64,000 nt of DNA. Source: Megasphaera sp. UBA1696. GTDB lineage: Bacteria; Bacillota; Negativicutes; Veillonellales; Megasphaeraceae. Under the pieces are notes generated by a model. That model saw only the letters and a list, made by a program, of their open reading frames with translations. It was not told the origin of the DNA and did no database searches. Of the stretch, positions 7,804-17,608 are shown in pieces; within the stretch, counting starts at the first letter, position 1; every line of letters starts with the position of its first letter. The position numbers and the translations under genes are program-made. Location of the stretch: positions 1-64,000 of the forward strand of contig DCJQ01000039.1 of assembly GCA_002319965.1 (NCBI GenBank). Reading direction: 5' to 3'.

Positions 7804-8883
7804 TTATTGGATGACGCCGCCGCCGAGGACGCGTTCCCCTGTTTCTTCATCGTAGAGCACGAGGGCCTGACCGGCCGTAACGGCACGCTGGGCTTCATCG
7901 AACTCGACGCGCATGTCGTCGCCGTCAGGATAGACCGTGCAGGGCGATTCGTTAGCCGCATAGCGTATCTTGCCGAGGGCCCGGAAGGGCGCTGTCGGCA
8001 CCTGTTCGACCCACGTCGCTTCGCTGGCTTCGACGGTCTTTGAAAACAGGTCCTTTTCCGAACCGACGATGACCCGATTATGTTCGACGTCTAAGGCCGT
8101 AACGTAGTAGGGACCGCCGGGACCGCCGAGGTTGAGTCCCCGCCGCTGGCCGACGGTATAGGCGGCAATGCCCTGATGGCGGCCGATGACGCGGCCCGAT
8201 TCATCGACGAAGTCGCCGGGCTTAAAGATATCCTTCTGTTCCTTTTCCAAAAAGCCCTTGTAGTCGTTGTCGGGAATGAAGCAAATATCCTGACTTTCGG
8301 GCTTGTTGAAGACCGGAAGGTTCCACTCTTTGGCCAGTTTCCGCGTGTCGGCCTTCTCGAGATCAGCCATGGGAAACAGGAGGTGCGGCAAGATGTCCTG
8401 GGTCAACTGATAGAGGACGTAGGACTGATCCTTGCGGCGGTCTGTACCGCGTAAGAGCGAATAGATTCCCGTCTGTTCGTCTTTTGCCAGACGGGCGTAA
8501 TGGCCGGTGGCCAGGAAATCGGCGCCAAACTGCTTGGCTTTTTCCCAGAGCAGGCCGAATTTAATAAATTTATTGCAGGCAATGCAAGGATTGGGCGTCT
8601 TGCCCCGGCGATAGGAATCGACGAAATAGTCGATGACATCGCGGCGGAACAGCTCGCGAAAATCCAAGGTATAATGGGGAATGCCCAGGACCGAAGCGAC
8701 GGCTTTGGCGTCGTCGACGGAACTGAGGGAACAGCAGGCGTGGACGTTGTCGATGGTGCAGGCCGGGTCTTCTTCCCACAAGCGCAGGGTAATGCCGATA
8801 ACGTCATACCCCTGCTGCTTTAAAAGGCCGGCCGTAACCGAGCTGTCGACGCCGCCGCTCATAGCTACTGCGACTCGTTTCAT
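7804..8883 (-). CDS. mnmA: tRNA-specific 2-thiouridylase MnmA
   Basis: MnmA adds sulfur to C2 of the wobble uridine in Lys, Glu and Gln tRNAs. The 359-residue protein has the PP-loop SGGVDSSV at residues 9-16, the first catalytic cysteine in NPCIACN (Cys100), the DQSYVLY block and the second catalytic cysteine in SQDICFIPD (Cys201). All key residues are present. It follows the cysteine desulfurase gene by 2 nt, matching the Firmicute arrangement in which a dedicated desulfurase gives sulfur straight to MnmA. Confidence 0.95.
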   Translation of the reverse strand: MKRVAVAMSGGVDSSVTAGLLKQQGYDVIGITLRLWEEDPACTIDNVHACCSLSSVDDAKAVASVLGIPHYTLDFRELFRRDVIDYFVDSYRRGKTPNPCIACNKFIKFGLLWEKAKQFGADFLATGHYARLAKDEQTGIYSLLRGTDRRKDQSYVLYQLTQDILPHLLFPMADLEKADTRKLAKEWNLPVFNKPESQDICFIPDNDYKGFLEKEQKDIFKPGDFVDESGRVIGRHQGIAAYTVGQRRGLNLGGPGGPYYVTALDVEHNRVIVGSEKDLFSKTVEASEATWVEQVPTAPFRALGKIRYAANESPCTVYPDGDDMRVEFDEAQRAVTAGQALVLYDEETGERVLGGGVIQ

Positions 8884-8885
8884 GT

Positions 8886-10028
8886 CTAATCTCCTCTACT
8901 GGTCGTCACGGCGTCCCGGATTTGGGACACGGCGTGTTCAATATCTTCTGTCGTATTGTCTTTGCCGACGGACAGGCGGATGCTGCTGCGCAGCCACTTT
9001 TCGTCGACGCCCATAGCCTGTAGGACGTGGGACGCTTCGACGGCACCGGCTTCGCAGGCCGACCCGGCCGATACGGCAATGCCCTGTAAATCGAGGGCAA
9101 TGAGTAAAATAGCGCTGTCCACCCCATCGACGCTGAAGTCGATGATATTGGGCAGAACTTGACGGCGATTGCCGTTTAAGCGGAACCGATCGTCGCCTTG
9201 AATGAGTTTGTCATAGACGATGTCGGTCAAAACGCGGGCCGCTTTGGCCCGGTCTTCCCGTTCTTTTTCCAAAAGGGCCGCTGCCTCGCCGAAACCGACG
9301 ATGGCGGCGACGTTTTCCGTCCCTGCCCGCAGGCGGTGTTCCTGCGGACCGCCATAAGCTTCGGAAGCCACTTTGAGGCCGTGGCGGATATACAAGGCAC
9401 CGACGCCCTTGGGGCCATAAATCTTATGGCTGCAGACAGTGAGCATGTCGATATTTTCTTCCATAGGCCGGACGGGCAAATAGCCGAAGGCCTGGACGGC
9501 ATCGACATGAAAGGCAACGCCTTTTTCCTTCGCCAGGGCTCCGATGGCCGCAATGGGCTGGATCATGCCCGTTTCATTGTTAGCATACATGACCGAAATG
9601 AGGGCCGTATCGTCTCTCATGGCTGCGGCCACGTCGTCTGTTGAGACGCAGCCGTCTCCATCGACGGGGACGTAGGTCACGTCATAGCCCTTTTCTTCCA
9701 GGGCCTGGAAGGTTCTCAGGACGGCGTGGTGTTCGACGGCCGTCGTAATGACGTGGCCGCCCTTGGGAAAATTGGCCCGCAGATAGCCTAAAACAGCCAG
9801 GTTATCCGCTTCCGTTCCGCCGCTGGTAAAGACCAGGTCTTCGCCGCTGACGCCGAGGCAGTGAGCGACTTGGCCGCGTGCCTTCTGGACGGCGGCCCGA
9901 GCCTGTTGACCAAAGTAATGGAGGCTCGACGGATTGCCGTAGGATGTCGTCAGATACGGCATCATGGCGTCCAGGACGTCCCGATCCATAGGCGTCGCTG
10001 CGGCGTTATCTAAATAAATGCGTTTCAT
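8886..10028 (-). CDS. iscS: Cysteine desulfurase (IscS/NifS family), probable sulfur donor to MnmA
   Basis: A 380-residue class V aminotransferase-fold enzyme that takes sulfur from cysteine using pyridoxal phosphate. It starts MKRIYLDNAAATPM. The PLP lysine is in SHKIYGPKG (Lys202), and the persulfide cysteine is in SAGSACEAG near residue 325. Direct adjacency to mnmA makes it the likely equivalent of the B. subtilis YrvO desulfurase serving tRNA thiolation; a role in Fe-S assembly cannot be excluded. It is the first gene of the iscS-mnmA-lepA-hemW run. The start follows AGGAG. Confidence 0.9.
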   Translation of the reverse strand: MKRIYLDNAAATPMDRDVLDAMMPYLTTSYGNPSSLHYFGQQARAAVQKARGQVAHCLGVSGEDLVFTSGGTEADNLAVLGYLRANFPKGGHVITTAVEHHAVLRTFQALEEKGYDVTYVPVDGDGCVSTDDVAAAMRDDTALISVMYANNETGMIQPIAAIGALAKEKGVAFHVDAVQAFGYLPVRPMEENIDMLTVCSHKIYGPKGVGALYIRHGLKVASEAYGGPQEHRLRAGTENVAAIVGFGEAAALLEKEREDRAKAARVLTDIVYDKLIQGDDRFRLNGNRRQVLPNIIDFSVDGVDSAILLIALDLQGIAVSAGSACEAGAVEASHVLQAMGVDEKWLRSSIRLSVGKDNTTEDIEHAVSQIRDAVTTSRGD

Positions 10029-10054
10029 TTATGATTCTTACTCCTATATGGACA

Positions 10055-10079
10055 AAAAAAGCTATGAAAAAAATAGCTT
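10055..10079 (-). terminator. Terminator of topB
   Basis: On the minus strand AAGCTAT-TTTTTTC-ATAGCTT is followed by a run of T, between the topB stop and iscS. Confidence 0.65.
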
Positions 10080-10141
10080 AATCTTTATAATACCATAGGG
10101 CAGCTTTTTTGTATATCCGTCCTTTTGACATATGGCCGTCT

Positions 10142-12274
10142 TCAGGACTTGGCATACAGGCTGGGCACGCCGTCGACGTCGGCACACTTGGTGTTGCACG
10201 TCGCTCCGCTGCAGACCCAAAAGACTCCGTAAGGACCGGTCCTTTTCTGGAAGGTCCCTTTTTTACAGCGCGGACAAGGGTATGGCGACGGTTTAGCCTC
10301 CCCGTCCTTTTCCGCTTCGGTAATCGGTTCCGTATGGCGGCACTTGGGATAGTTGCTGCAGCCGTAAAAGTCACCGTACTTCCCGTGGCGCTTGACCATG
10401 GGGCTGCCGCAGTCCGGACAGGCCTTGGCCCCTTCGACCTTCATGACGACGCCGCCGGCAGCCGTGACCAAGGATTTCAGAAAATCGAGCTGGTCGCGAA
10501 GGAAGGCTTCCAAATTGTCTTTCCCGAGGCTCATCTGATAGAGCCGTTCTTCCCAGATGGCCGTTTCATCGGGATAGAGCATTTCGTCAGGCAGGGCGTC
10601 GACGAGAAGGTAGGCGTTGTCCGTCGGCTTGAGGTATTTCTTTTTCCCTTCGGCCGTCAGGAATTTGCGCTGAATCAATTCTTGGATGATCGTCGCCCGC
10701 GTCGCTTCCGTGCCGATGCCTTGGACTTCTTTCAACTTCTTCTTCAAGCTGTCGTCTTTGACGTACTTATAAATTTCTTTCATGGCCGCCAATAAGGTCG
10801 ACGGCGTAAACCGCGGCGGCGGCTTGGTCGCCTTCTTGTCGACCTGGCCGTTTTGGTAATGGACGGCGTCGCCCTTGCGAACAACGGGCAGTTCCCCCTT
10901 TTCTTCGTCGTCTTCATTCTTGTCGCTCTGATAGAGGACTTTCCATCCCGGCACGGTAACGGCCTTGCCGTGAGCAACAAAGGTCTCGTCGGCACAGTCG
11001 ATGGTGATCCTCGTCTGGTCGTATTCATGGATGGGATAGAACTGGGCCAAATAAGCCTGGGCGATAAGGTAATAGATGCGCTGCTGGACAGCCGTCAATT
11101 TGTCGAAGGGACAAGGGACGGTCGTCGGGATGATGGCGTGATGGGCCGTAATCTTGCTGTCGTTCCAGGCCCGGCTCTTGATCTTACCGTCGGCACCGGC
11201 GGCCCATTCGGGAAGCTTCCCGGCCGGGATGGCGGCGATATTCGCTAAGATGCGGGGCACGTCTTTTCGTTGATTGAGGGGCAGGTATTCGCAGTCCGAC
11301 CGAGGATAGGTCGTAAGCTTCCGTTCGTACAAAGTCTGGGCCGTGTCGAGGACCTGCTGCGGCGTGTAGCCGTAGCGCTTGCCGGCCAAGACCTGCAGAG
11401 ACGACAAGGATAAGGGCAGGCGCTGGGCCTCCTTCTTCTTAGACTTCTTATTTTCGACGATCGTCCCGTCGGGATTTTCCGCCAAGCGGGACAAAATGTC
11501 CTTTGCCGCTTCTTCCTGAATACAGCGGCCTTCCGAATCGAGGCCGGCCTGAGTATCTTTCGGCTGCCACTGAGCGCGGATCATGCCGTTTTTATGCTCA
11601 AAATCAGCTTTCACGACGTAGTACGTAACGGGCACGAAATCGTCAAGTTCCCGCTGGCGGCGAACGACGAGGGCTAAGGTCGGCGTCTTAACCCGTCCGA
11701 TGGGAAAGACGACGCGGTGGCCCTGACGGCGGGCCGATAAGGTGTAGGCCCGGGACAGGTTCATGCCGATGAGCCAATCGGCCCGACTCCGAGCTAAGGC
11801 CGAATCCTTCAGATGAACGAAGTCGCCATTGCTGCGAAGATCGCCTAAGGATTCATGGATGCTTTTTTCATCGAGAGCGTTGAGCAGGATGCGCTCGACG
11901 GGCTTTTCGTTTCCGACGTAGTCGAGGATCTCGTCGATGAGCAGCTGCCCTTCCCGGTCAGGGTCACCGGCGTTGACGATGGCATCGACGTCGGGACTGG
12001 AAATCAGGCCTTCAATAATATGGAACTGCTCCTTGCTGGCCGGACTGATGAGAAGCTTCCATTCCGTCGGAATAATGGGCAAATCTTCCGCCTTCCAGCG
12101 TTTATATTTGGGGTCGTAGTCCTGAGGTTCGGCCTGCTGCAGGACGTGGCCGTAAGCCCAGGTGACGATACCGCCGCCGGTACGGATACAGCCGTTTCCC
12201 CGCCGATGAGGTTCGGGCAGGCACTTGGCCAATTCCCGGGCCATACTCGGTTTTTCGGCAATAAAAAGTTTCAT
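10142..12274 (-). CDS. topB: DNA topoisomerase III
   Basis: A 710-residue type IA topoisomerase that decatenates single-stranded DNA. It has the N-terminal TOPRIM domain (MKLFIAEKPSMARELA, the NAGDPDREGQLL metal motif), the RVKTPTLALV block, and the active-site region TLYERKLTTYPRSDCEYL with the catalytic Tyr. The C-terminus carries two zinc-ribbon-like segments, CPDCGSPMVKRHGKYGDFYGC and CPRCKKGTFQKRTGPYGVFWVC. The start at MKLF matches the family; an upstream in-frame ATG would add seven unrelated residues. Neighbours suggest no mobile element, although plasmid-type topB genes often have this architecture. Confidence 0.92.
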   Translation of the reverse strand: MKLFIAEKPSMARELAKCLPEPHRRGNGCIRTGGGIVTWAYGHVLQQAEPQDYDPKYKRWKAEDLPIIPTEWKLLISPASKEQFHIIEGLISSPDVDAIVNAGDPDREGQLLIDEILDYVGNEKPVERILLNALDEKSIHESLGDLRSNGDFVHLKDSALARSRADWLIGMNLSRAYTLSARRQGHRVVFPIGRVKTPTLALVVRRQRELDDFVPVTYYVVKADFEHKNGMIRAQWQPKDTQAGLDSEGRCIQEEAAKDILSRLAENPDGTIVENKKSKKKEAQRLPLSLSSLQVLAGKRYGYTPQQVLDTAQTLYERKLTTYPRSDCEYLPLNQRKDVPRILANIAAIPAGKLPEWAAGADGKIKSRAWNDSKITAHHAIIPTTVPCPFDKLTAVQQRIYYLIAQAYLAQFYPIHEYDQTRITIDCADETFVAHGKAVTVPGWKVLYQSDKNEDDEEKGELPVVRKGDAVHYQNGQVDKKATKPPPRFTPSTLLAAMKEIYKYVKDDSLKKKLKEVQGIGTEATRATIIQELIQRKFLTAEGKKKYLKPTDNAYLLVDALPDEMLYPDETAIWEERLYQMSLGKDNLEAFLRDQLDFLKSLVTAAGGVVMKVEGAKACPDCGSPMVKRHGKYGDFYGCSNYPKCRHTEPITEAEKDGEAKPSPYPCPRCKKGTFQKRTGPYGVFWVCSGATCNTKCADVDGVPSLYAKS

Positions 12275-12363
12275 CGAGCATCTCTCTTTCTGCAATAGAC
12301 TGCACCCTATAGCATACCATATTTTGATGATTCTTTATAGGGCAGGCCCGAAGATCGGACGAA

Positions 12364-12397
12364 AAGCAACCCAAGACCTAGACGGCTTGGGTTACTT
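12364..12397 (-). terminator. Terminator embracing the stop codon of the OLD-family gene
   Basis: A 12-bp stem (AAGTAACCCAAG with CTTGGGTTGCTT, one G-U pair) on the minus strand, with the TAG stop inside the loop and TTTT after it. Confidence 0.65.
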
Positions 12398-14039
12398 TGG
12401 CTAATTGTCCGACGGCGGTAATGACCTTGGCAAAGGCCGGCGGAATATCGTCTTTTTCAAGGGATTGACCGAGGAGGCGTCCGAGAATGACGCCTTTATT
12501 GCTGTACAGCCAGGCAAAATAGTAGACGTACAGGGCCCGTTGGTTGCGGGGATTGACGTTCCACAGCCGGCGGGCCGGATAGTCATGGTAATTGATATCC
12601 AGCTTGCGGCAGGCCTTTTTGATCATGTCCGTCGTGGCCCGGGCGTGGTCGCCGCAGGCCGTGTTGATGATGCGGTCCAAATCGCGGCGCCGCCCCCTGT
12701 CGAGGAGGGTCTTGGCCAGATCCATTTCAAAACAGATCTCATGGGTAAAATAGACGCCCCGTTCGCCCTTGTGGGCTGCCTTGACGTCGGCGTCGTACAA
12801 AGCGGCGACGGGAATCTTGAAGTATTCTAAAAGGGCTTTGATCTTAGAAATAGAGCTTTCGCCGCGGGCGTTGATGAGACAGATGCCGTAGTAGTCAAAG
12901 GGTATGTTTAAGGTCACGCCGAACTGCTGGAAGCAGCCGTACTCCGTTTCGCCTTCGACGATGAGGGCGCTTCGCGAATAGAGGGCTGCCTTGACTTCCG
13001 GGAAGTGCATGATCAGGTGTTTTTCAATTTCTTCACTGAAATGGAAACACGAGCCGCAGGCCGCGCGGACCATCCCCTTTTTATCGCGGTACAGGCGGAT
13101 GATGTTGCGATAGTCGTCGATGAGAGAATCCGTCGAATGGGTGACGATAAACAGCTGCCCCCGCAGGCCGTCGATGTTGAACAAATCCTTGAGGATCCGG
13201 CAGAACTGGGGATCTTCGTTATGGAGAAGCTGTTGATAATAATGAAGGACCGACCGCTGCATATACGGATGCAGGTGGATTTCAGGCTCGTCGATGGAGA
13301 TGATGAGCGGCAGGTACCGCCTTCCTTTTTCATCGACGATGAGGTTGTGTTCCATAGGTACGGCCCGGCTGAGGGACATTTGGTAGACATGGGTAATGAC
13401 ACAGAGCGCCGCCAGGGAAATGAACTTCATGTTGTCGGCCCGGGGCCGGTCCGTGCGGCACAAGAGCTTAGACAAGAGGAAGATATTGACGAAGTAGGAA
13501 GAATCGAGGCTGCCGACGGCCACTTCATGATGGATAAAGGCCCGCGCATCTTCTGACAAACCGTCCCAATGCTCCTCTCCCCAAGCCGAGAGCTTCTGCT
13601 CTAAGGCCCGATAGATTCGAGGCGCCACCCGCTGCTCTTCGGGGATGGTCGCCGAATAGGACACGTAGCGCAGGCGGCGGATCAATTCTAAGGGCAGCTC
13701 TTCCCCCGTATCATCGAGGTAGAGGTGGGGATACATATCGCTGATGTGCATTTCCATGCGGATGCGCAGGTTCTGACGATGCTCATCGGGTTTGTCCGCA
13801 AAGTACTCCTTGTCGCTCTCGAGGAGATGAAGCCCCATGGTGATGACGATGGGCTGTGACGGATCGGCGTAATCGTCTTCATCGACGTTGCGGCCGTCGC
13901 TCATATATGCCAAAAGGCGCAGGAGACCGCTCTTGCCGATGGCATTTTCCCCGACGATATAGTTTGCCTTTTCATGAAAGGTCATGTCGACATCTTGTAA
14001 GTTTCGATAATTTTGAATGCGCATGTGCGTGATATACAC
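12378..14039 (-). CDS. OLD-family ATPase/nuclease (AAA ATPase plus TOPRIM)
   Basis: A 553-residue protein. The N-terminal ABC/SMC-type ATPase has FHEKANYIVGENAIGKS (Walker A at about residues 30-37) and the Walker B segment ISIDEPEIHLHPYMQ. The C-terminal third is TOPRIM-like, with ALIVEGETEYGCF and ALYDADVKAAHKG supplying acidic metal ligands. Proteins of this build (overcoming lysogenization defect family) are ATP-linked DNA nucleases; GajA of the Gabija defence system is a relative. No UvrD-type helicase lies beside it, so this is a lone form rather than Gabija. The start is GTG at 14039, seven bases after GGAGG. It is flanked by housekeeping genes; the function is unproven. Confidence 0.8.
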   Translation of the reverse strand: MYITHMRIQNYRNLQDVDMTFHEKANYIVGENAIGKSGLLRLLAYMSDGRNVDEDDYADPSQPIVITMGLHLLESDKEYFADKPDEHRQNLRIRMEMHISDMYPHLYLDDTGEELPLELIRRLRYVSYSATIPEEQRVAPRIYRALEQKLSAWGEEHWDGLSEDARAFIHHEVAVGSLDSSYFVNIFLLSKLLCRTDRPRADNMKFISLAALCVITHVYQMSLSRAVPMEHNLIVDEKGRRYLPLIISIDEPEIHLHPYMQRSVLHYYQQLLHNEDPQFCRILKDLFNIDGLRGQLFIVTHSTDSLIDDYRNIIRLYRDKKGMVRAACGSCFHFSEEIEKHLIMHFPEVKAALYSRSALIVEGETEYGCFQQFGVTLNIPFDYYGICLINARGESSISKIKALLEYFKIPVAALYDADVKAAHKGERGVYFTHEICFEMDLAKTLLDRGRRRDLDRIINTACGDHARATTDMIKKACRKLDINYHDYPARRLWNVNPRNQRALYVYYFAWLYSNKGVILGRLLGQSLEKDDIPPAFAKVITAVGQLAKVTQAV

Positions 14040-14090
14040 AACGATTCCTCCTTTTTCCGGATATCCTTATACTATAGGTATTCGACAAAA

Positions 14091-14126
14091 AACGCGCTGC
14101 TCCCTTCTTTTGAGAGACAGCGCGTT
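14091..14126 (-). terminator. Terminator of the glycogen operon
   Basis: On the minus strand AACGCGCTG and CAGCGCGTT enclose an 18-nt loop and are followed by a run of T, about 20 nt after the stop of the last glycogen gene. Confidence 0.8.
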
Positions 14127-14147
14127 ATTCCATTTCAGCAAGTTTCC

Positions 14148-17100
14148 TCAGCGGCCGCTTTTACGGCAAAGTTTAGCCAATCGGCGAGCCAGATCAAAGG
14201 TCGTCTGCCCTTCCTTCATCTGCCACTGCCAGTTGCCGTCGGCGACGCCGGGAACGTTCATCCGAGCTTCTGCCGGGAGGGCCAACAGGTCCTGCATGGG
14301 CACGATGACCGTTTCAGCCCGACGGCGGTAGGTGTAGGCGATGACGGCCTGTACCAGTTTTTCCGGCGAGACGTCATCGTCAAGGTCCAGCATGCGGCGA
14401 ATATGAAGCTGTTCGCTTTCAGAAAGTTCCTGCTCATACCATCCCCGAATCGTATTGTTGTCGTGGGTTCCCGTATAGGCGATGCAGTTCGGTTCCGTAT
14501 CGAAGGCGCGAATGCCGTCGGAACGGTCTTTGAGATGGAACTGGAAGACCTTCATGCCCGGGAGATTGAGGGCGTCTTTTAAGGCGCAGACGTCATCGGT
14601 AATGACGCCTAAATCTTCAGCGACGAGGTTCAGGCGGCCCAGTTTTTGATAGACCGCGCGGAACAAATCGAGGCCCGGCCCTTCTTTCCAGGCACCGTCT
14701 TTAGCAGTCGGAGCGCCCTGAGGAACGGCCCAGTAGGCGGCAAATCCCCGGAAGTGATCGACGCGCAGTTCGTCGAAGAGGTCTTTCATGCGGCGGAAGC
14801 GGTCGGTCCACCACTGATAGCCGTCGGCGGCCATGGCTTCGTAATCGTACAAGGGATTCCCCCAAAGCTGGCCGTCGGCACTGAAGTAGTCCGGCGGTAC
14901 GCCGGCGACCGATACGGGCCGTCCGTCCTCATCGAGGTCAAACTGATCCTGATGAGCCCAGCAGTCGGCACTGTCATGGGCAACGAACATGGGCAGGTCA
15001 CCGAGGATAGTGATGCCGTTTTCTTTGGCATAAGCCCGAAGCTCGTGCCACTGACGGTCGAAGATGTACTGCATGAATTTGACATGGGATACGGTGCCGT
15101 CTAATTCCTTGGCATACCGCCTAAGGGCCTCTGTCTCGTGGCAGCGGATGTCCTCAGGCCACTCCGTCCAAGGACGGCCCTTAAAGAAATCGCGGATACT
15201 GCGGAACAAGGCGTAGTCGTCGAGCCAGTAGGCATTGGCCTCACAGAACTCCCGGAAGGGCTGCCAGGAAATGACGAGGTCCTTATCGTGAGACAGATTC
15301 CATAAGATGCGGGCCTTTTCGCCAGCCGCCTCCGACGGCGGCAAGCCTTTCCCCTTGGCGATGAAATCGGCGACGACGTCTTTTTTCAGCCAGCCCCAGT
15401 CACACAATCGTTCCAAAGAAATAAGGGCTTCGTTGCCGGCAAAGGCCGATTCCGAAAGATACGGTGAATCACCGGCTAAGGGCGGCATCAGGGGCAGGAT
15501 CTGCCAGACCGATTGGCCGGCCGTCTTGAGGAAGTCGACGAAGCGGTACGCCGCCGTCCCTAAGACGCCCTTTCCGACAGCTGCCGGAAGAGACGTCGGA
15601 TGAAGGAGGACGCCGCAGCGCTTCTTTCCGGCTTCACGGCCCTTTAAGATGACAGCCTCTAAGGGCGGCAGGGTCAAGGTCAGTCGGCTGTTCAAAGTCA
15701 CTTCCGGTTCCATCCGCGGTTGGAGGGCATTGGTAAACTTGCCGTAAGCCAATCCGTCGGTATACAGGCTGATCGTCCGCAGGGACGACGGATTCCGGTT
15801 CATGGCGATGATGAACAGTCCGTCTTCGGCCGGTTTCCCAAAGACGTCGCGGCCGCCTTCGATGAGTCTGGCAAAGGCGTAGACGTCACCGTCGGCGTAG
15901 AGGGGAATGAAGCGGCCGGTTTGAAGCGCGTCATGAGCCGTCCGCAAACGAGTCAAAGCCTTGGTCCAGCCGAGGATATCCCAGTCTTCCCGCCCCCACG
16001 GATACGTCCGTCGGTTGTCCGGATCTTTGCCGCCTGTAAGGCCGGCTTCGTCGCCGTAATAGATGCAGGGCGCACCGGGCATGGTCATTTGCCACGTCGT
16101 CAAGAGTTTCAACCGCTTCTTGGCCGTCGCTTCCGCATCTTCTACGTCGGTGCCGCCGGCAGCGCTCAGGACGGTCAAGATCCGTTCGATGTCATGGCTG
16201 CTGATGAGGTTGAGCATGGCATAAAAATTTTCCGGCGGGTAATTTTCCCGAAGGCGGGTCAATTCATCATTCATGCGCCGCGCCTCCTTGGCTCCGGTGA
16301 CAAAATCCACCATCAAGGCCCTTTGGGCGTAGTTCATGGCGCTGTCGATGTCGTAGCCCGAAAGGTATTCCCGCTGCTCGCTGTAACTGACCTTGTTCGA
16401 CGCGTCTTCCCAGACCTCGCCGATGAGGACGGCATCGGGATTTTCCGCTTTCAACGTCTTATAGAACTGCCGCAAGAAAGGAACGGGCAGCTCGTCGATG
16501 ACATCGAGGCGCCAGCCGCGGATGCCTTGATTCAGCCAGTATTTGAGGACACTGTCTTTCTTGTTAATGATGAAATCCATGTACGACGGCGTCGTTTCCT
16601 CGACGTCGGGCAGGTCCGACACACCCCACCACGATTCGTATTCATCCGGATAGTTGGTGAATCGGAACCATTCGTAGTACGGCGATTCCTTCGATTGGTA
16701 AGCGCCGACGCCGGGATAATGACCGAAGCGGTTGAAATAGATGCTGTCGGCCCCGGTATGGCTGAAAACGCCGTCGAGGATGATGGCCATCCCCGCCTCT
16801 TTAGCGGCTTTACAGAAGGCGGCAAATTCTTCATTGGTCCCCAGCATGGGATCGACGCGGAAGTAATCGGCCGTGCCGTAACGGTGGTTGCTCGAACTTT
16901 CAAAGATGGGATTTAAGTAAATGGCCGTAATGCCCAATTCTTTTAAATAGGGCAGTTTCTCCTGAATGCCTTTGATATTGCCTCCGAAAAAGTCATAATA
17001 AACGATGTCGCCGACGCCTTCTCGCTTGCAGTAGTAGGGCTTATCGTACCAGTTGCTGTGGATAACGGCCCCTTCTTTGCCCCACAGGTCAGCTCCGTCG

Positions 17101-17537
17101 CCGCTGCGATAGAAACGGTCGGGAAAAATCTGATAGACGATGGCGTGCTTGAACCAGTCCGGCGTATGGGCCTCTTTGTCGTAGACCGTAATCTGATAGG
17201 CCGGCGGCACCGCTTCATAGACGGCCCCTTCCCCGCCGAGCTGTTCGTAATTATTCCCGTAGTAAAGCGTCGTATCTCCGTCGCTTACGATGAAGTAATA
17301 CCATAAGAGGCAGCCCTTCTCGGGAATGGGAACGACGGCTTTAAAGGCCTGGTCCTCATAGGTCATGGAGAGATGCGATTCGCCGACGTTGCTCTGCCAC
17401 AGGCGCACCTCAGCCCGGCAGTCTTCCCCCTGTCCCGAAGCTCCCAGGCGCAGGATGAGCTGACTTCCCGACGGGACGGCGCCGAAGGCAGACCGATAAT
17501 AAAAATCATGAGAGTTGTGATACAGTCGCAGGTCCAT
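14148..17537 (-). CDS. Fusion of GH13 amylase/neopullulanase-like enzyme and GH77 4-alpha-glucanotransferase
   Basis: A 1129-residue two-enzyme fusion. The first ~640 residues are GH13: an N-terminal beta domain (EVRLWQSN), then GWRLDVIDE (nucleophile Asp), LIGEVWED (acid/base Glu) and LISSHDIERI (third Asp). From CGVLLHPTSLPAAVGKG onward it is a MalQ-type GH77 enzyme with RVDHFRGFAAYW (Asp), NLVAEDLGVI (Glu) and YTGTHDNNTI (Asp). Both catalytic sets look intact. The pair could trim and disproportionate glycogen side chains, replacing the absent GlgX/debranching enzyme. The start at MDLRLYHNS follows AAAGGA; two earlier ATGs are possible. It is the last gene of the glg operon, 71 nt after glgA. 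Confidence 0.88.
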   Translation of the reverse strand: MDLRLYHNSHDFYYRSAFGAVPSGSQLILRLGASGQGEDCRAEVRLWQSNVGESHLSMTYEDQAFKAVVPIPEKGCLLWYYFIVSDGDTTLYYGNNYEQLGGEGAVYEAVPPAYQITVYDKEAHTPDWFKHAIVYQIFPDRFYRSGDGADLWGKEGAVIHSNWYDKPYYCKREGVGDIVYYDFFGGNIKGIQEKLPYLKELGITAIYLNPIFESSSNHRYGTADYFRVDPMLGTNEEFAAFCKAAKEAGMAIILDGVFSHTGADSIYFNRFGHYPGVGAYQSKESPYYEWFRFTNYPDEYESWWGVSDLPDVEETTPSYMDFIINKKDSVLKYWLNQGIRGWRLDVIDELPVPFLRQFYKTLKAENPDAVLIGEVWEDASNKVSYSEQREYLSGYDIDSAMNYAQRALMVDFVTGAKEARRMNDELTRLRENYPPENFYAMLNLISSHDIERILTVLSAAGGTDVEDAEATAKKRLKLLTTWQMTMPGAPCIYYGDEAGLTGGKDPDNRRTYPWGREDWDILGWTKALTRLRTAHDALQTGRFIPLYADGDVYAFARLIEGGRDVFGKPAEDGLFIIAMNRNPSSLRTISLYTDGLAYGKFTNALQPRMEPEVTLNSRLTLTLPPLEAVILKGREAGKKRCGVLLHPTSLPAAVGKGVLGTAAYRFVDFLKTAGQSVWQILPLMPPLAGDSPYLSESAFAGNEALISLERLCDWGWLKKDVVADFIAKGKGLPPSEAAGEKARILWNLSHDKDLVISWQPFREFCEANAYWLDDYALFRSIRDFFKGRPWTEWPEDIRCHETEALRRYAKELDGTVSHVKFMQYIFDRQWHELRAYAKENGITILGDLPMFVAHDSADCWAHQDQFDLDEDGRPVSVAGVPPDYFSADGQLWGNPLYDYEAMAADGYQWWTDRFRRMKDLFDELRVDHFRGFAAYWAVPQGAPTAKDGAWKEGPGLDLFRAVYQKLGRLNLVAEDLGVITDDVCALKDALNLPGMKVFQFHLKDRSDGIRAFDTEPNCIAYTGTHDNNTIRGWYEQELSESEQLHIRRMLDLDDDVSPEKLVQAVIAYTYRRRAETVIVPMQDLLALPAEARMNVPGVADGNWQWQMKEGQTTFDLARRLAKLCRKSGR

Positions 17538-17608
17538 AGAAAATCCTTTCTTTTTCATCAAGAATCCCCCGTCGCGCATACCCGACGGGGGACCCGATAC
17601 TGAGCCCC

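Noticed and set aside
7785..7961. N-terminal extension of lepA
   Set aside because: It overlaps the mnmA coding end, reads as low-complexity non-LepA sequence, and the GTG at 7784 has a good ribosome binding site and gives the normal length.
12378..14039. Gabija defence system
   Set aside because: Only the GajA-like OLD nuclease is present; no UvrD-type helicase gene lies on either side.
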